DNA of 64,000 bases from Eubacterium barkeri (GTDB lineage Bacteria; Bacillota; Clostridia; Eubacteriales; Eubacteriaceae), in assembly GCF_900107125.1 (NCBI RefSeq), contig NZ_FNOU01000014.1, forward strand, positions 1-64,000. Direction: 5' to 3'. Under the pieces are notes generated by a model. That model had not been told where the DNA came from. It made no database searches and worked only from the letters and a program-made list of their open reading frames with translations. A program made the translations under genes and the position numbers. Below are positions 16,917-25,820 of this stretch, one piece after another; positions within the stretch are counted from its first letter, which is position 1; each line of letters begins with the position of its first letter.

Positions 16917-18059
16917 TTAGGCAAAAATATTCCCGCCGATAATCAGGCGCTGAATTTCGTTGGTGCCCTCGTAGATCTGGGTAATTTTGGCATCCCGGAA
17001 CATCCGCTCCACGTGGAATTCCTTCATATACCCGCTGCCACCCATCATCTGGACGCACTCGGTGGTCACGTGCATAGCCAGCTCAGTACAGGCCAGCTTC
17101 GCTTTTGCCGCATCGATGGCAAAATCCACTTTTTCATCCTGGCGGCTAACCGCTTTGTAAAGGAGCAGTCTGGCCATATCGATATCCACCTCCAGATCTG
17201 CCATTCTAAAATTAAGGGCCTGGTGCTTGTGGATCGGTTTTCCAAATTGGATACGGTCCTGCATAAAGGAGCGACAGGCTTCGAAGGCTCCCTGGGCCAA
17301 TCCCAGCCCTTGGGCGGCAACCCCCAATCGACCGGCATTAAGAGTCGTCAGGGCATAACGGAAGCCCTTACCCTCCTCTCCAATCAGTCGATCAGCAGGA
17401 ATATGACAGTCCTCAAAGATGAGCTCCGATACCTGGGCGCTGGCAATCCCACATTTATTTTCAACATGGCCAATCCGCACCCCGGGGGTGGTCTTTAAGT
17501 CCACTAAAAATGCGGACAGCCCTTTCGAACCTTTTTCGGGGTCGGTGGAAGCAACCAAGAAGCAATAATCCGCAACGGGACCATTGGTAATAAAATGCTT
17601 CACCCCATTGATAATGTACTCATCCCCCACCTTCTCGGCCCGGGTTTTTGCGCCGCCAGCATCAGACCCCGTGTCGGGCTCTGTTAACGCAAAGCACCCC
17701 AGAGCATCTCCACGACAGAGCCGAGGCATACAGTGCTGCTGCTGGGCTTCATTGGCAAAGAGCATAATCGCCCCGCCAAAGCCCGTGGTAGAAATCGAAT
17801 AGGCGATTCCAAAGGACGAATCCACCTTGGAGAGTTCCTCAATAATCAAAGTATAAGACAAGTAATCCCCACCCTGTCCCCCAACAGACGTCGGGTATTG
17901 GATCCCAATCAATCCTGCCTCTCCCAATTTTTTCACTAAGGACATATCAAAGGTTTTGCCTTCGTCCCGGTCAATGACCCCAGGCGCCAGTTCCTTTTCT
18001 GCAAACTCCCGAGCCACCCGCTGCATCATCTTTTGTTCTGCACTTAAATTGAAATCCAT
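16917..18059 (-). CDS. Acyl-CoA dehydrogenase 1
   Basis: 380 residues, short-chain acyl-CoA dehydrogenase size. Start MDFNLSAEQKMMQRVARE has GAGGTAAG upstream. FAD and substrate motifs are normal (CFALTEPDTGSDAGG, YIINGVKHFITNG), and the catalytic base is Glu364 in IYEGTNEIQR. It is last in the unit acd2-etfB-etfA-acd1, separated from etfA by an unusual 298-base gap. In anaerobes such enzymes run in the reductive direction with Etf, for example acrylyl-CoA to propionyl-CoA or crotonyl-CoA to butyryl-CoA. The neighbouring pyrimidine and lyase genes favour acrylyl-CoA or methacrylyl-CoA as substrate. This is inference. Confidence 0.9.
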   Translation of the reverse strand: MDFNLSAEQKMMQRVAREFAEKELAPGVIDRDEGKTFDMSLVKKLGEAGLIGIQYPTSVGGQGGDYLSYTLIIEELSKVDSSFGIAYSISTTGFGGAIMLFANEAQQQHCMPRLCRGDALGCFALTEPDTGSDAGGAKTRAEKVGDEYIINGVKHFITNGPVADYCFLVASTDPEKGSKGLSAFLVDLKTTPGVRIGHVENKCGIASAQVSELIFEDCHIPADRLIGEEGKGFRYALTTLNAGRLGVAAQGLGLAQGAFEACRSFMQDRIQFGKPIHKHQALNFRMADLEVDIDMARLLLYKAVSRQDEKVDFAIDAAKAKLACTELAMHVTTECVQMMGGSGYMKEFHVERMFRDAKITQIYEGTNEIQRLIIGGNIFA

Positions 18060-18357
18060 AATACTTACCTCTATTTTGATATTCTTTTTCTGCCATAAGC
18101 ATCCGTGTTCCGGCCGGGAACACCCACCAGCGGCAATCCGGAGGTTCCGTACCAGACGACATCAGCAGCTGCCTTCCCATCCTATTATTGCTAATAAGGA
18201 CAGCTGCTTCGTCGCCCGGCACATCCCCTTCCATGATGACCCTGACGGGATACTCTTATGATAATGCCTCGGCTTTGTATAAGGTCAAGGGATGGATTTC
18301 ATTTTTTGCATTTTTATTATCCGATGCTTCTGAGGACTCTCTTTCTGTTAGATGGTT
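18060..18357 (-). other. 298-base gap between etfA and acyl-CoA dehydrogenase 1
   Basis: In an otherwise tightly packed unit this stretch has no convincing gene. Two inverted repeats are visible: GTGTTCC (18105-18111) with GGAACAC (18117-18123), and AGCAGCTG with CAGCTGCT about 45 bases apart (near 18160-18210). One open frame from ATG 18234 (start MEGDVPGDEAAVLISNN) has no ribosome site and runs into the next gene. It may hold a processing site, an internal promoter or a decayed gene. Confidence 0.5.
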
Positions 18358-19389
18358 TTATTTTTCAACAGAGGCATCCAAGGCTGCCATAATCGCCGGG
18401 ATGATCTGATTTAAATCCCCTACCAGCCCCACATGGGCCACATCAAAGATAGACGCATGGGCATCCTTATTAATGGCCACAATGGTATCGGACTCGGACA
18501 TCCCTGCCAGGTGCTGAATGGCACCGGATATCCCACAGGCAATGTACAGCTTTGGACGGACGGTTACACCGGTTTGTCCCACCTGCTTATCCGGGGTGAT
18601 CCACCCTGCATCCACACAGGCACGGGAAGAGGCTACTTCCCCACCGAGCTTTTCTGCCAGGGACTTTAATAATTCAAAGCCCTTGGGTCCGCCGATTCCC
18701 CGACCACCAGATACGATAATTTCGGCTTCACCCAGGGGCACGCCGTGCCGGGCTTCCTCAACCATTTGAACCACCTTTGCCAGAATATCCCCTTCTGACA
18801 GATTGCCCTTGATGGTTTCAATGGCACAGGCATCTGCCTGATATTCAGCCTTCTGCATAACGCCGGGGCGCACGGTAGACATCTGGGGACGGTTATTGGG
18901 GCAAATGATGGTGGCCATGAGATGACCACCAAAGGCCGGACGGGTCTGGAGGAGCTTTTTGTCGGACTCATCGACATCCAGTACGGTACAGTCGGCGGTC
19001 AGGCCTGTCCCGACCTTTGCGGCAATTCGGGGGGCCAGATCCCGGCCGATGGTTGTCGCCCCCACCAGAACAGCTTCTGGCCGGCGTTCTAAAATCAATT
19101 CTCCAATAACCTTGGCGTAAGCATCGGTGGTGTATACCCCCAACAGGGCATCCTCCACAAAGAGAACCTTATCGGCACCGTAATGGGCCAGGGCTTCAAC
19201 CTCATCGGTCATTCCATCCCCCAGCACCACAGCGGTGAGGGTGGTGCCAATTTTATCCGCCAGTTTCCGGCCTTCTCCTAAAAGCTCAATGGAAACGCCC
19301 ATGGTTTTACCACGACGCTGTTCAGTGATCACCCACACACCCTTCCATTGACTAAAATCCAGGCCTCGGTTTACTTTTGCATTTGACAT
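18358..19389 (-). CDS. etfA: Electron transfer flavoprotein, alpha subunit
   Basis: 343 residues, start MSNAKVNRGLDFSQWKGVWV with GAGGGGTG upstream. The C-terminal FAD-binding half is clear (SGGRGIGGPKGFELL, ASRACVDAGWITPDKQVGQTG, IACGISGAIQHLAGM, VAINKDAHASIFDVAHVGLVGD). Length is that of the anaerobic clostridial type. It overlaps functionally with etfB 13 bases upstream. The heterodimer passes electrons between NADH and the acyl-CoA dehydrogenases encoded on both sides. Confidence 0.95.
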   Translation of the reverse strand: MSNAKVNRGLDFSQWKGVWVITEQRRGKTMGVSIELLGEGRKLADKIGTTLTAVVLGDGMTDEVEALAHYGADKVLFVEDALLGVYTTDAYAKVIGELILERRPEAVLVGATTIGRDLAPRIAAKVGTGLTADCTVLDVDESDKKLLQTRPAFGGHLMATIICPNNRPQMSTVRPGVMQKAEYQADACAIETIKGNLSEGDILAKVVQMVEEARHGVPLGEAEIIVSGGRGIGGPKGFELLKSLAEKLGGEVASSRACVDAGWITPDKQVGQTGVTVRPKLYIACGISGAIQHLAGMSESDTIVAINKDAHASIFDVAHVGLVGDLNQIIPAIMAALDASVEK

Positions 19390-19402
19390 ATTGTCACCCC
19401 TC

Positions 19403-20194
19403 CTATACCAGGTTTTCCTTCTTCATTTCATCCATGAAGACCGCAGCCAATTCTCCAGGGGTTCCCGTGAATTTCTCCCCGTGGAATTCCTTGACCGGTA
19501 CAAAGCTTTTGTGCACATTGGTGGGGGAATTCTTCACCCCAATCTGGGTGGCATCCACATCAATATCTGCCATGCTCCAGAATCGGATGGGTGCATCCGG
19601 GCTATAGGCCTCATAAATGCGGCGCATCCGGGGGTAACGGGGGGTATTCAGCTCTTTAATGGTCGTTAACAGTACGGGCAGAGGACAGCTAATTTCGTAG
19701 TGTCCATCCTCAGTAGCCCGTTCAACCAATACGCCATCCTCCGTCACCTGAATTTTTTTCGCATAGGTAATCTGGGGAAGATCCAGGAATTCGGCAATCT
19801 CTGGTCCCACCTGGGCGGTGTCCCCATCAATGGCCTGACGGCCGCAGAAAATCAGGTCATAATCCCCAATTTTCCGAAGGGCAGCACTCAGAATAGTTGC
19901 TGTGGCCCAGGTATCCGACCCGGCAAAGGCCCGATCCCCTAAGAGGATGGCTTCATCGGCACCCATGGCCAAGGCCTCTCTCAGGGCATCTGCTGCCTGG
20001 GGTGGCCCCATTGAGAGTACCGTAACATGAACATCATCCCGGCTATCTTTAATGCGCAGGGCTTCCTCAATAGCATTTTTGTCATCTGGATTGATGATAC
20101 TGGGCACCCCATCACGGATCAGTGTCCCTGTCTCTTTATTAATCCGGACCTCATTGGTGTCCGGCACTTGTTTCGCACATACGATTATTTTCAT
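19403..20194 (-). CDS. etfB: Electron transfer flavoprotein, beta subunit
   Basis: 263 residues from ATG 20194 (AGGAG five bases upstream; a GTG one codon earlier is too close to it). The stretch IVCAKQVPDTNEVR, INPDDKNAIEEALR, SMGPPQAADALREAL, MGADEAILLGDRAF and GRQAIDGDTAQVGPEIAEF is typical of EtfB chains from clostridial butyryl-CoA dehydrogenase and acryloyl-CoA reductase complexes, some of which bifurcate electrons from NADH to ferredoxin and acyl-CoA. Whether this one bifurcates cannot be read by eye. Gene order acd2-etfB-etfA-acd1 puts one Etf between two dehydrogenases. Confidence 0.95.
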   Translation of the reverse strand: MKIIVCAKQVPDTNEVRINKETGTLIRDGVPSIINPDDKNAIEEALRIKDSRDDVHVTVLSMGPPQAADALREALAMGADEAILLGDRAFAGSDTWATATILSAALRKIGDYDLIFCGRQAIDGDTAQVGPEIAEFLDLPQITYAKKIQVTEDGVLVERATEDGHYEISCPLPVLLTTIKELNTPRYPRMRRIYEAYSPDAPIRFWSMADIDVDATQIGVKNSPTNVHKSFVPVKEFHGEKFTGTPGELAAVFMDEMKKENLV

Positions 20195-20211
20195 CACGAC
20201 TCCTGCCTTTC

Positions 20212-21348
20212 CTACTTCAGAATATTGGATGCGATGACGACCTTCATAATTTCAGAGGTCCCCTCATAAATTTCAGTGATTTTGGCATCCCGATACATCC
20301 GTTCCAAGGGATAATCTTTCATATAGCCATACCCCCCATGGATTTGCAGGGCTAAATTCGTGACTTCTCTGGCCACTTCAGAGGCATGGAGCTTGGCCAT
20401 GGCGGCTTCGGTGGTGAAGCTTTCTCCTCTGTTCTCAAGATCGGCGGCCCGGTACGTCATCCACCTGGCCGATTCCAATTTTGTCTTCATTTCTGCTAAA
20501 TACCACTGGATTCCCTGGAGATTTGCAATGGGTTTCCCAAACTGTACCCGCTCCTTGGCGTATTGGATGGATAAATCCAGGGCACCCTGGGCAATACCCA
20601 GCCCCTGGGCGGCTGTCCCAATACGGGCGCTATCCAGGACCATCATGGCATATTTAAAACCCTTCCCGATTTTACCCAGAACATTGGTTTTTGGTACCCG
20701 GACATCGGTGAAAATAAGTTCCGCTGTCTGGGAGCCCTTGATCCCCATTTTATCTTCGATTTTCCCAATTTCAAAGCCAGGAGTATCCCCTTCAACAATA
20801 AAGGCGGTTAATCCCTTCAGCCCCTTTGCCGGATCTGTCTGGGCAATAATGGTATAAATGGAGGCAATTCCCCCACCAGTGATAAAGCACTTGGTGCCAT
20901 TTAAAATATAATCGTCACCCTCCGCCACTGCCGTGGTCTGCACCCGGGAGGCATCAGAGCCTGCTCCAGGCTCTGTCAGGGCAAAGGCTCCCAGCTCTCC
21001 CCCGGCCAGCAGGCGGGGCAGGTAAGCTGCCTTTTGATCCTTATTCCCAAAGCGATTAATGAGCCAGGGCGTTACGCCGTGAATGGAGAGCATGGCGGCC
21101 TGGGTGGCACAGACCTTGGCGATTTCCTCAACGGCAATCACTTCAGCCAGTTTATCCTCTCCGGAGCCACCATATTCTGCGGGAAAGCCCAATCCGGTTA
21201 TGCCGCATTCCGCCATGGCCTTAAAGGAATCCATGGGGAATTCTCCCGTTTTATCGATCTCCTCCGCCCGGGGCTCGCAGACCTCACTGGCGAATTGGGA
21301 GACCACCGTTTTAATCATCTGTTGTTCAGGTGTGAAACGAAAATCCAT
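20212..21348 (-). CDS. Acyl-CoA dehydrogenase 2
   Basis: 378 residues from ATG 21348 (MDFRFTPEQQMIKTVV), with GAGGAG six bases upstream; an ATG five codons earlier precedes the ribosome site and is rejected. FALTEPGAGSDASR, YILNGTKCFITGG and the catalytic Glu362 in IYEGTSEIMK are all in place. It is a distinct paralogue of the 16917 gene, sharing general layout but many differences. First gene of the Etf unit. It could reduce a second enoyl-CoA such as methacrylyl-CoA (thymine route), or act on branched-chain acyl-CoA from the oxidative cluster. Confidence 0.9.
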   Translation of the reverse strand: MDFRFTPEQQMIKTVVSQFASEVCEPRAEEIDKTGEFPMDSFKAMAECGITGLGFPAEYGGSGEDKLAEVIAVEEIAKVCATQAAMLSIHGVTPWLINRFGNKDQKAAYLPRLLAGGELGAFALTEPGAGSDASRVQTTAVAEGDDYILNGTKCFITGGGIASIYTIIAQTDPAKGLKGLTAFIVEGDTPGFEIGKIEDKMGIKGSQTAELIFTDVRVPKTNVLGKIGKGFKYAMMVLDSARIGTAAQGLGIAQGALDLSIQYAKERVQFGKPIANLQGIQWYLAEMKTKLESARWMTYRAADLENRGESFTTEAAMAKLHASEVAREVTNLALQIHGGYGYMKDYPLERMYRDAKITEIYEGTSEIMKVVIASNILK

Positions 21349-21391
21349 ATAAAATCTCCTCATTTAAAGTTAAAGGGGCTATTTCAGAAAT

Positions 21392-21455
21392 AAAAGAAGC
21401 CCACAGCTGTCCGGCATATAAAGTACATTTAGGGTCGACTTGACGCGAACAGCGA
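21392..21455. repeat. Truncated copy of a palindromic repeat family
   Basis: The segments CCCACAG, TGTCCGGCATATAAA and GGTCGACTTGACGCGAACAGC-type core are shared in order with a full-length copy at 45861-45975. Here the sequence diverges after the core, so the right arm is missing. It lies in the leader region of the acd2-etf unit and could influence its transcription. Confidence 0.65.
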
Positions 21456-21492
21456 CCACTATCTCCCACTTCCGTCACTGCCCTTTAAATAG

Positions 21493-21537
21493 AAAGGTCA
21501 TTATCAAGGGAGTGTCACTCGGATGATAATGACCTTT
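21493..21537 (-). terminator. Terminator of the ureidopropionase-type hydrolase gene
   Basis: AAAGGTCATTATCA (21493-21506) pairs perfectly with TGATAATGACCTTT (21524-21537). Both sides carry T-rich tracts, so it may act in both directions. It lies just past the stop at 21562. Confidence 0.8.
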
Positions 21538-21561
21538 TTGATTTGCCGGTTAAATTAAAAA

Positions 21562-22818
21562 CTATTCAGCGTCGCACTTCAGAATGGCATTTAACAGAAC
21601 GGAAGCCCCCTGGGTACATTGCTTTGCAGAGGTAAATTCCGGTTCACAGTGGGAATGACCATCCTTTGAAGGTACAAAGATCATGGTGGTCGGCATCATA
21701 TATGCGGCAAACTGAGCATCGTGGCCAGCACCGGAGTTAATCCTCTGGTTGCTGTAGCCCAATTCCTTAACCGCATCCTGGACATAGCTCACCAGGGTTT
21801 CATTGAAATACACCGTATCCCGGGTCCAGGCTACATCGTAATCCACCTTACACCCAACAATTTCTTTGGGCATATTCTTAATAACATCAACCACCTGCTC
21901 AATGACCTTGGGATCTTCGTGACGGGCGTCAATGGAGAAATCCACAAAGTCCGGAATAACGGTATGCACATTGGGATGACACAGAATTTCACCGGTGGTG
22001 TACACCAGATCGGCATCCAGGTGATCCAGCTCATCGTGGAGGTATTGCAGAATCTTCGCGGAAGCATACAGTGCATCCTTCCGGTATTTCATGGGTGTGG
22101 TGCCGGCATGATCAGACTGACCATAGGTCCGAATACGGTAGTTGATCATTCCCAGAACACAGGTCACTACGCCGATATCCTTGCCTTCCGCTTCCAGAAT
22201 TGGGCCCTGTTCAATATGGAGTTCAAACATGGCTTTATAATCCTTTGGATTCAGGCGATTGGCCTTTTCTCCCTTGTAACCCGAAGCATCCAGGGCTTCC
22301 CCAAAGGTTTTCGTCTTATCCAGCACCGATTTAGAAGCCAGCATATCCTCATGAATAAATTTCACCTTAATATCATCCGGCAGGTAATCATTACAGATAA
22401 CCCCTGAAGACATCATTGCCGGTGGATATAAGGAACCCTCTTCATTGGTCCAGATCATCGCAGTGATATCGTGCTTGTGGGGAATCTTTTCAGCAGCGAT
22501 GGTCTCTAATACTTCCATAGCGCCCATGACCCCTAAGATCCCATCGTAGTTCCCACCGTTTTTAACGGAATCACAATGGGAGCCAGTGACAATGGCCGGC
22601 AGTCCTTCTTCAGAACCCTTTAATGTTGCGTAGATATTGCCCATATCATCCGTCTTAATTTCCGCACCAACAGCCTGCATCCGACGGACGAATTCGCCTC
22701 TGGCCTTCAGGGCTTCAGGGGATAAGGAGTAACGGGTAATCCCACCGTGTCCTGCATCTCCAAAGGTGCTCATGGTCGAAATCTTATCCTGCATTCTTTC
22801 TTCACTGCAAGTATACAT
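21562..22818 (-). CDS. M20-family amidohydrolase, probable beta-ureidopropionase
   Basis: 418 residues of the M20/Zn-dependent N-carbamoyl-amino-acid hydrolase group (HyuC, allantoate amidohydrolase, bacterial beta-ureidopropionase). Metal ligands are visible: His81 (GSHCDSV), Asp92 (GGNYDGILG), Glu127 (WTNEEGS), His in ELHIEQGP, and the C-terminal His in GHSHCEPE. SDHAGTTPM marks the dimerisation lid. Start at 22818 has GGAGGG upstream. It would hydrolyse N-carbamoyl-beta-alanine to beta-alanine, CO2 and ammonia. Sequence alone does not separate ureidopropionase from carbamoylase or allantoate hydrolase; the nearby PreTA and dihydropyrimidinase make ureidopropionase the best call. Confidence 0.82.
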   Translation of the reverse strand: MYTCSEERMQDKISTMSTFGDAGHGGITRYSLSPEALKARGEFVRRMQAVGAEIKTDDMGNIYATLKGSEEGLPAIVTGSHCDSVKNGGNYDGILGVMGAMEVLETIAAEKIPHKHDITAMIWTNEEGSLYPPAMMSSGVICNDYLPDDIKVKFIHEDMLASKSVLDKTKTFGEALDASGYKGEKANRLNPKDYKAMFELHIEQGPILEAEGKDIGVVTCVLGMINYRIRTYGQSDHAGTTPMKYRKDALYASAKILQYLHDELDHLDADLVYTTGEILCHPNVHTVIPDFVDFSIDARHEDPKVIEQVVDVIKNMPKEIVGCKVDYDVAWTRDTVYFNETLVSYVQDAVKELGYSNQRINSGAGHDAQFAAYMMPTTMIFVPSKDGHSHCEPEFTSAKQCTQGASVLLNAILKCDAE

Positions 22819-22888
22819 AATATAAAACCCTCCTTGAAAATTTGTTAGAATTTGTATTTGTTAACTCTATAACGATGTTGATAAGCCT

Positions 22889-22917
22889 ATTATAATGGCT
22901 AATCCTAATGAAAGGTA
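22889..22917 (-). promoter_or_regulatory. Probable promoter of the M20 hydrolase gene
   Basis: On the minus strand TATAAT (22889-22894) is a consensus -10 box about 70 bases before the gene. The -35 is poor (TTACCT at 18 bases). The gene therefore appears to be transcribed separately. Confidence 0.45.
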
Positions 22918-22989
22918 AAGGGCCTTTCCCAATTATTTTAACTTTTTTAACTGTAAAAACCTGTAACCCTCAGGTCGGGGCAGGGTTGG

Positions 22990-24324
22990 TTATCCGAGCA
23001 CCGCACTGCGCTTCCAAATCCCCGACCGCTCATAGATCAAGGCCGGCAAAATGGACACGCTGGTGGAAATCATCAAAATCCAATAAATACCGATAATCCC
23101 CACCAAGGGTCCCAGGAAATAGAGCAGGGAGATGCGCACAATAATGCAATTTAAAAAAGAATTGATGGACACAAATAATGTATGTCCCGCCCCAATGGCC
23201 AGGGCATGGTACATATAAAAAATGGAGAAGAACCACTGTCCCATAATTTCAATGCGCAAATTAGTCACTGCTACCTGGACCACCGTTGTATCCTGGGTAA
23301 ACACCCCAGCCAGGACCGGTGCTGCCACCTCCACGAGTAATATGGTAATGGTCGCCATGGCAATATCCAAACCCATGGCCGTCCGCAGCACCTGCCGTGT
23401 CCGCGGAATGTCCCCGGCGCCCAGGCATTGGGCAATCATACTGGAAGTCGCCGTCATCATGGCCGTTATCAGGAGTTGGCAAAAATCCCGGATTTTCGCA
23501 CTGATACCATAGCCCGCCACCACGTCCGCACCGTAACCGTTAATCACGGCAAGGACATACAGCCAGGACACGGCAATGATGGCCTGCTGGAAGGCAATGG
23601 GCAGGCTAAGGCGGATAATGGCCCAAATTCTCGGGCCATCCCACACCAGCCATCGCCGCTCCAGGCCATAAAAGGAACCTTTGGGCAAGGCGTAAACCAA
23701 AAGAATGGTCAAAAAGGCCACTCCCTGGGCCAGCACCGTTGCAATGGCCGCACCGTATACGCCCCAGCCAAAGCCCCCTACAAATAAAAGATCTAAGAGG
23801 ACATTGGCTCCGGAGGCCGCCATAATGCAGTAAAAAGGCCCCTTGGACTCCCCCACTCCCCGGAGGATGGCACTCAGGGCATGATACCCAAAGATGGGCA
23901 AAAATCCAATGGCAGATAACCGGATATACCCCACCGCCTCTGCCGATTCCTGGGCCCCCAAAAGTCGAATCATGGGACCGGCCAAGGCATACAGCCCAAA
24001 GGTAAACACTACCCCCAGTACCAGGCTGAATACGCACAAAGCCCCTGCCGACGCCTTGCGCTCATCGGCCTGTCCACTGCCAAAATGCCGTCCCACCAGT
24101 ACATTGCCCCCAACGGTCATGGCAATGGCGATCTGGGATAGAAACCCCACCACCTGACCAGCATTGGTCACCGCCACAATCCCAGTGCTCCCCACAAACT
24201 GGCCCACGATCATCAAATCCACAATGCTGTACAAAGCCTGGAGCGCATTGATGGCAATGAGCGGCACCGCATAGCGAATGAGCTGCGGCGCCACCGCCCC
24301 CCGAGTCAAATCATTTCCGTTCAT
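22990..24324 (-). CDS. MATE-family efflux transporter
   Basis: 444 residues with about 12 hydrophobic helices in two similar halves, the first starting RGAVAPQLIRYAVPLIAINALQ and containing SIVDLMIVGQFVG, the usual MATE pore motif. The family exports cationic drugs or metabolites in exchange for Na+ or H+. It has its own ribosome site (AGAGAGGG) and lies between the dihydropyrimidinase and the M20 hydrolase genes on the same strand. A terminator after dihydropyrimidinase (24358-24388) suggests a separate transcript. Substrate unknown. Its G+C content is a little higher than that of neighbours. Confidence 0.9.
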   Translation of the reverse strand: MNGNDLTRGAVAPQLIRYAVPLIAINALQALYSIVDLMIVGQFVGSTGIVAVTNAGQVVGFLSQIAIAMTVGGNVLVGRHFGSGQADERKASAGALCVFSLVLGVVFTFGLYALAGPMIRLLGAQESAEAVGYIRLSAIGFLPIFGYHALSAILRGVGESKGPFYCIMAASGANVLLDLLFVGGFGWGVYGAAIATVLAQGVAFLTILLVYALPKGSFYGLERRWLVWDGPRIWAIIRLSLPIAFQQAIIAVSWLYVLAVINGYGADVVAGYGISAKIRDFCQLLITAMMTATSSMIAQCLGAGDIPRTRQVLRTAMGLDIAMATITILLVEVAAPVLAGVFTQDTTVVQVAVTNLRIEIMGQWFFSIFYMYHALAIGAGHTLFVSINSFLNCIIVRISLLYFLGPLVGIIGIYWILMISTSVSILPALIYERSGIWKRSAVLG

Positions 24325-24357
24325 AATCCCTCTCTGTTCTTCCCCATTTTAAAACCT

Positions 24358-24388
24358 AAAAATCCCTCCCCTTTGGGGGAGGGTCTTT
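24358..24388 (-). terminator. Terminator of the pyrimidine catabolic operon
   Basis: ACCCTCCCCC-AAA-GGGGAGGG followed by ATTTTTAGG on the minus strand, directly after the dihydropyrimidinase stop. Confidence 0.85.
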
Positions 24389-24398
24389 CATCTTTAAA

Positions 24399-25778
24399 CT
24401 ATTTCCGCGGTGAACGCTTGACGTATTCTCCGAGGCCAGGGGCACCGACGAATTCGCCATCATCATACACCAGGTTGCCACGAACAAAGGTCTTTACCGG
24501 ATAGCCATGGAGCTGCTTTCCTTCCCAGATGGTATGATCGCAGTCTGAATGCATGGACTCCACACTGATGGTAAAATCCTTATCCTTATCATAAATGACA
24601 ATATCTGCATCCTTCCCCACGGTTAAGGAACCTTTGCTGTCACAGCCAAAAATCCGTGCGGGGTTAGTGGCGCAAAGTTCAACCACCCGCTCAAAGCTCA
24701 GCTTACCTGAACCAGCGGCATCAAGCATATAGGGATAGAGATTTTCAATCCCCGAGCAGCCGTTGGGAATCTTGGTGAAGTCATCCTTACCCCAATCCTT
24801 CTCGTAGCTTTGGAAGGGGCAGTGGTCCGTGGCCACAGTGTCAATCATGCCGTTTTGCAGGGCTGTCCACAGAGCATCCTGACTTTCCTGACCCTTGATG
24901 GGTGGGGAGCACACAAAGTTACGGCCGTCCTCACGCTTATACACATCACAGGTGAATTCCAGATACTGGGGACAGGTTTCCACAAAGACATCCGCCCCTT
25001 CTTCTTTTGCTGCAATGCAGGCCTCCAGGCCTTCCTTATCTGCCATATGGACAATATACAGCGGTGCTTCCAGGTGGCGTGCCCAATGAACGGCCCGCTT
25101 ATCGGCTTCTGCCTCTACAAATTCCGGACGGCTGAGGTAATGATACCAGGGGCTGGTCTTCCCCTCTGCCAGGAAGTTCTCCACATTCATATCGATAAGA
25201 TCCGGGTTTTCGGCATGGACGTTAATCATCGCACCCAACTCCTTAGCTCGAAGCATCAGCCGGGCCAAAGTGGCATCATCCACCATCATCCCTTCTTTTT
25301 TATAGACCAGGAAGCATTTAAAGCTGGTAATTCCCTGGGCCACAGCCTCTTCCATTTCTTCCAGAATCGCCCCATCATTTAAGTTGGTGATACAGCAGTG
25401 CATGGCATAATCCACACAAGCTTCCTTTTCCAGCATCTCCTTTTTGGAGTTCACTAAACCGATGATGGTATCTCCGGTCTTTTGTACCGGATAATCGAAG
25501 ATGGTGGTTACGCCGCCACAGGCTGCTGCACGGGTTCCGGAAAAATAACTATCAGAAGAAACCGTCCCGCCAAAGGGCATTGCCAAATGGGTGTGGACAT
25601 CCAGGGCTCCGGGCAGGACCAGCTTCCCTTCCACATCGTAGACCACAGTGGCATCATCTTCTGCCAAATTTTGGCCAATGGCTGCAATCTTGCCGTTTTT
25701 AACGGCAAGATCTGCTTTAACCATATCGGTGGTCGTCACGATGGTCCCATTTTTAATCAGCATATCATATTGTTTCAT
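24399..25778 (-). CDS. Dihydropyrimidinase
   Basis: 459 residues, the normal length of D-hydantoinase/dihydropyrimidinase. All metal-site elements are visible: His62 and His64 in DVHTHLAMPFGG, the carbamylated lysine in SFKCFLVYK (near 152), His in NVHAENPD, His in IVHMADKEG and the Asp in ATDHCPF. The tyrosine of VYK is the usual substrate contact. It opens dihydrouracil or dihydrothymine to the N-carbamoyl-beta-amino acid. It is the last gene of the operon DUF1097-preT-preA-dihydropyrimidinase, 42 bases after preA, and is followed by a terminator. Allantoinase or phenylhydantoinase activity is less likely in this context. Confidence 0.92.
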   Translation of the reverse strand: MKQYDMLIKNGTIVTTTDMVKADLAVKNGKIAAIGQNLAEDDATVVYDVEGKLVLPGALDVHTHLAMPFGGTVSSDSYFSGTRAAACGGVTTIFDYPVQKTGDTIIGLVNSKKEMLEKEACVDYAMHCCITNLNDGAILEEMEEAVAQGITSFKCFLVYKKEGMMVDDATLARLMLRAKELGAMINVHAENPDLIDMNVENFLAEGKTSPWYHYLSRPEFVEAEADKRAVHWARHLEAPLYIVHMADKEGLEACIAAKEEGADVFVETCPQYLEFTCDVYKREDGRNFVCSPPIKGQESQDALWTALQNGMIDTVATDHCPFQSYEKDWGKDDFTKIPNGCSGIENLYPYMLDAAGSGKLSFERVVELCATNPARIFGCDSKGSLTVGKDADIVIYDKDKDFTISVESMHSDCDHTIWEGKQLHGYPVKTFVRGNLVYDDGEFVGAPGLGEYVKRSPRK

Positions 25779-25820
25779 GGGTTAACCTCTTTTATTTGAA
25801 TCTGTTTTATTATAACCGAT

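Noticed and set aside
17971..18234. Small minus-strand gene between etfA and acyl-CoA dehydrogenase 1
   Set aside because: No ribosome site, unusual composition, and two thirds of it overlaps the real gene in another frame.
22990..24324. MATE protein as pyrimidine transporter
   Set aside because: The family exports cations and drugs, and a terminator separates it from the catabolic operon. The DUF1097 protein is the better candidate.
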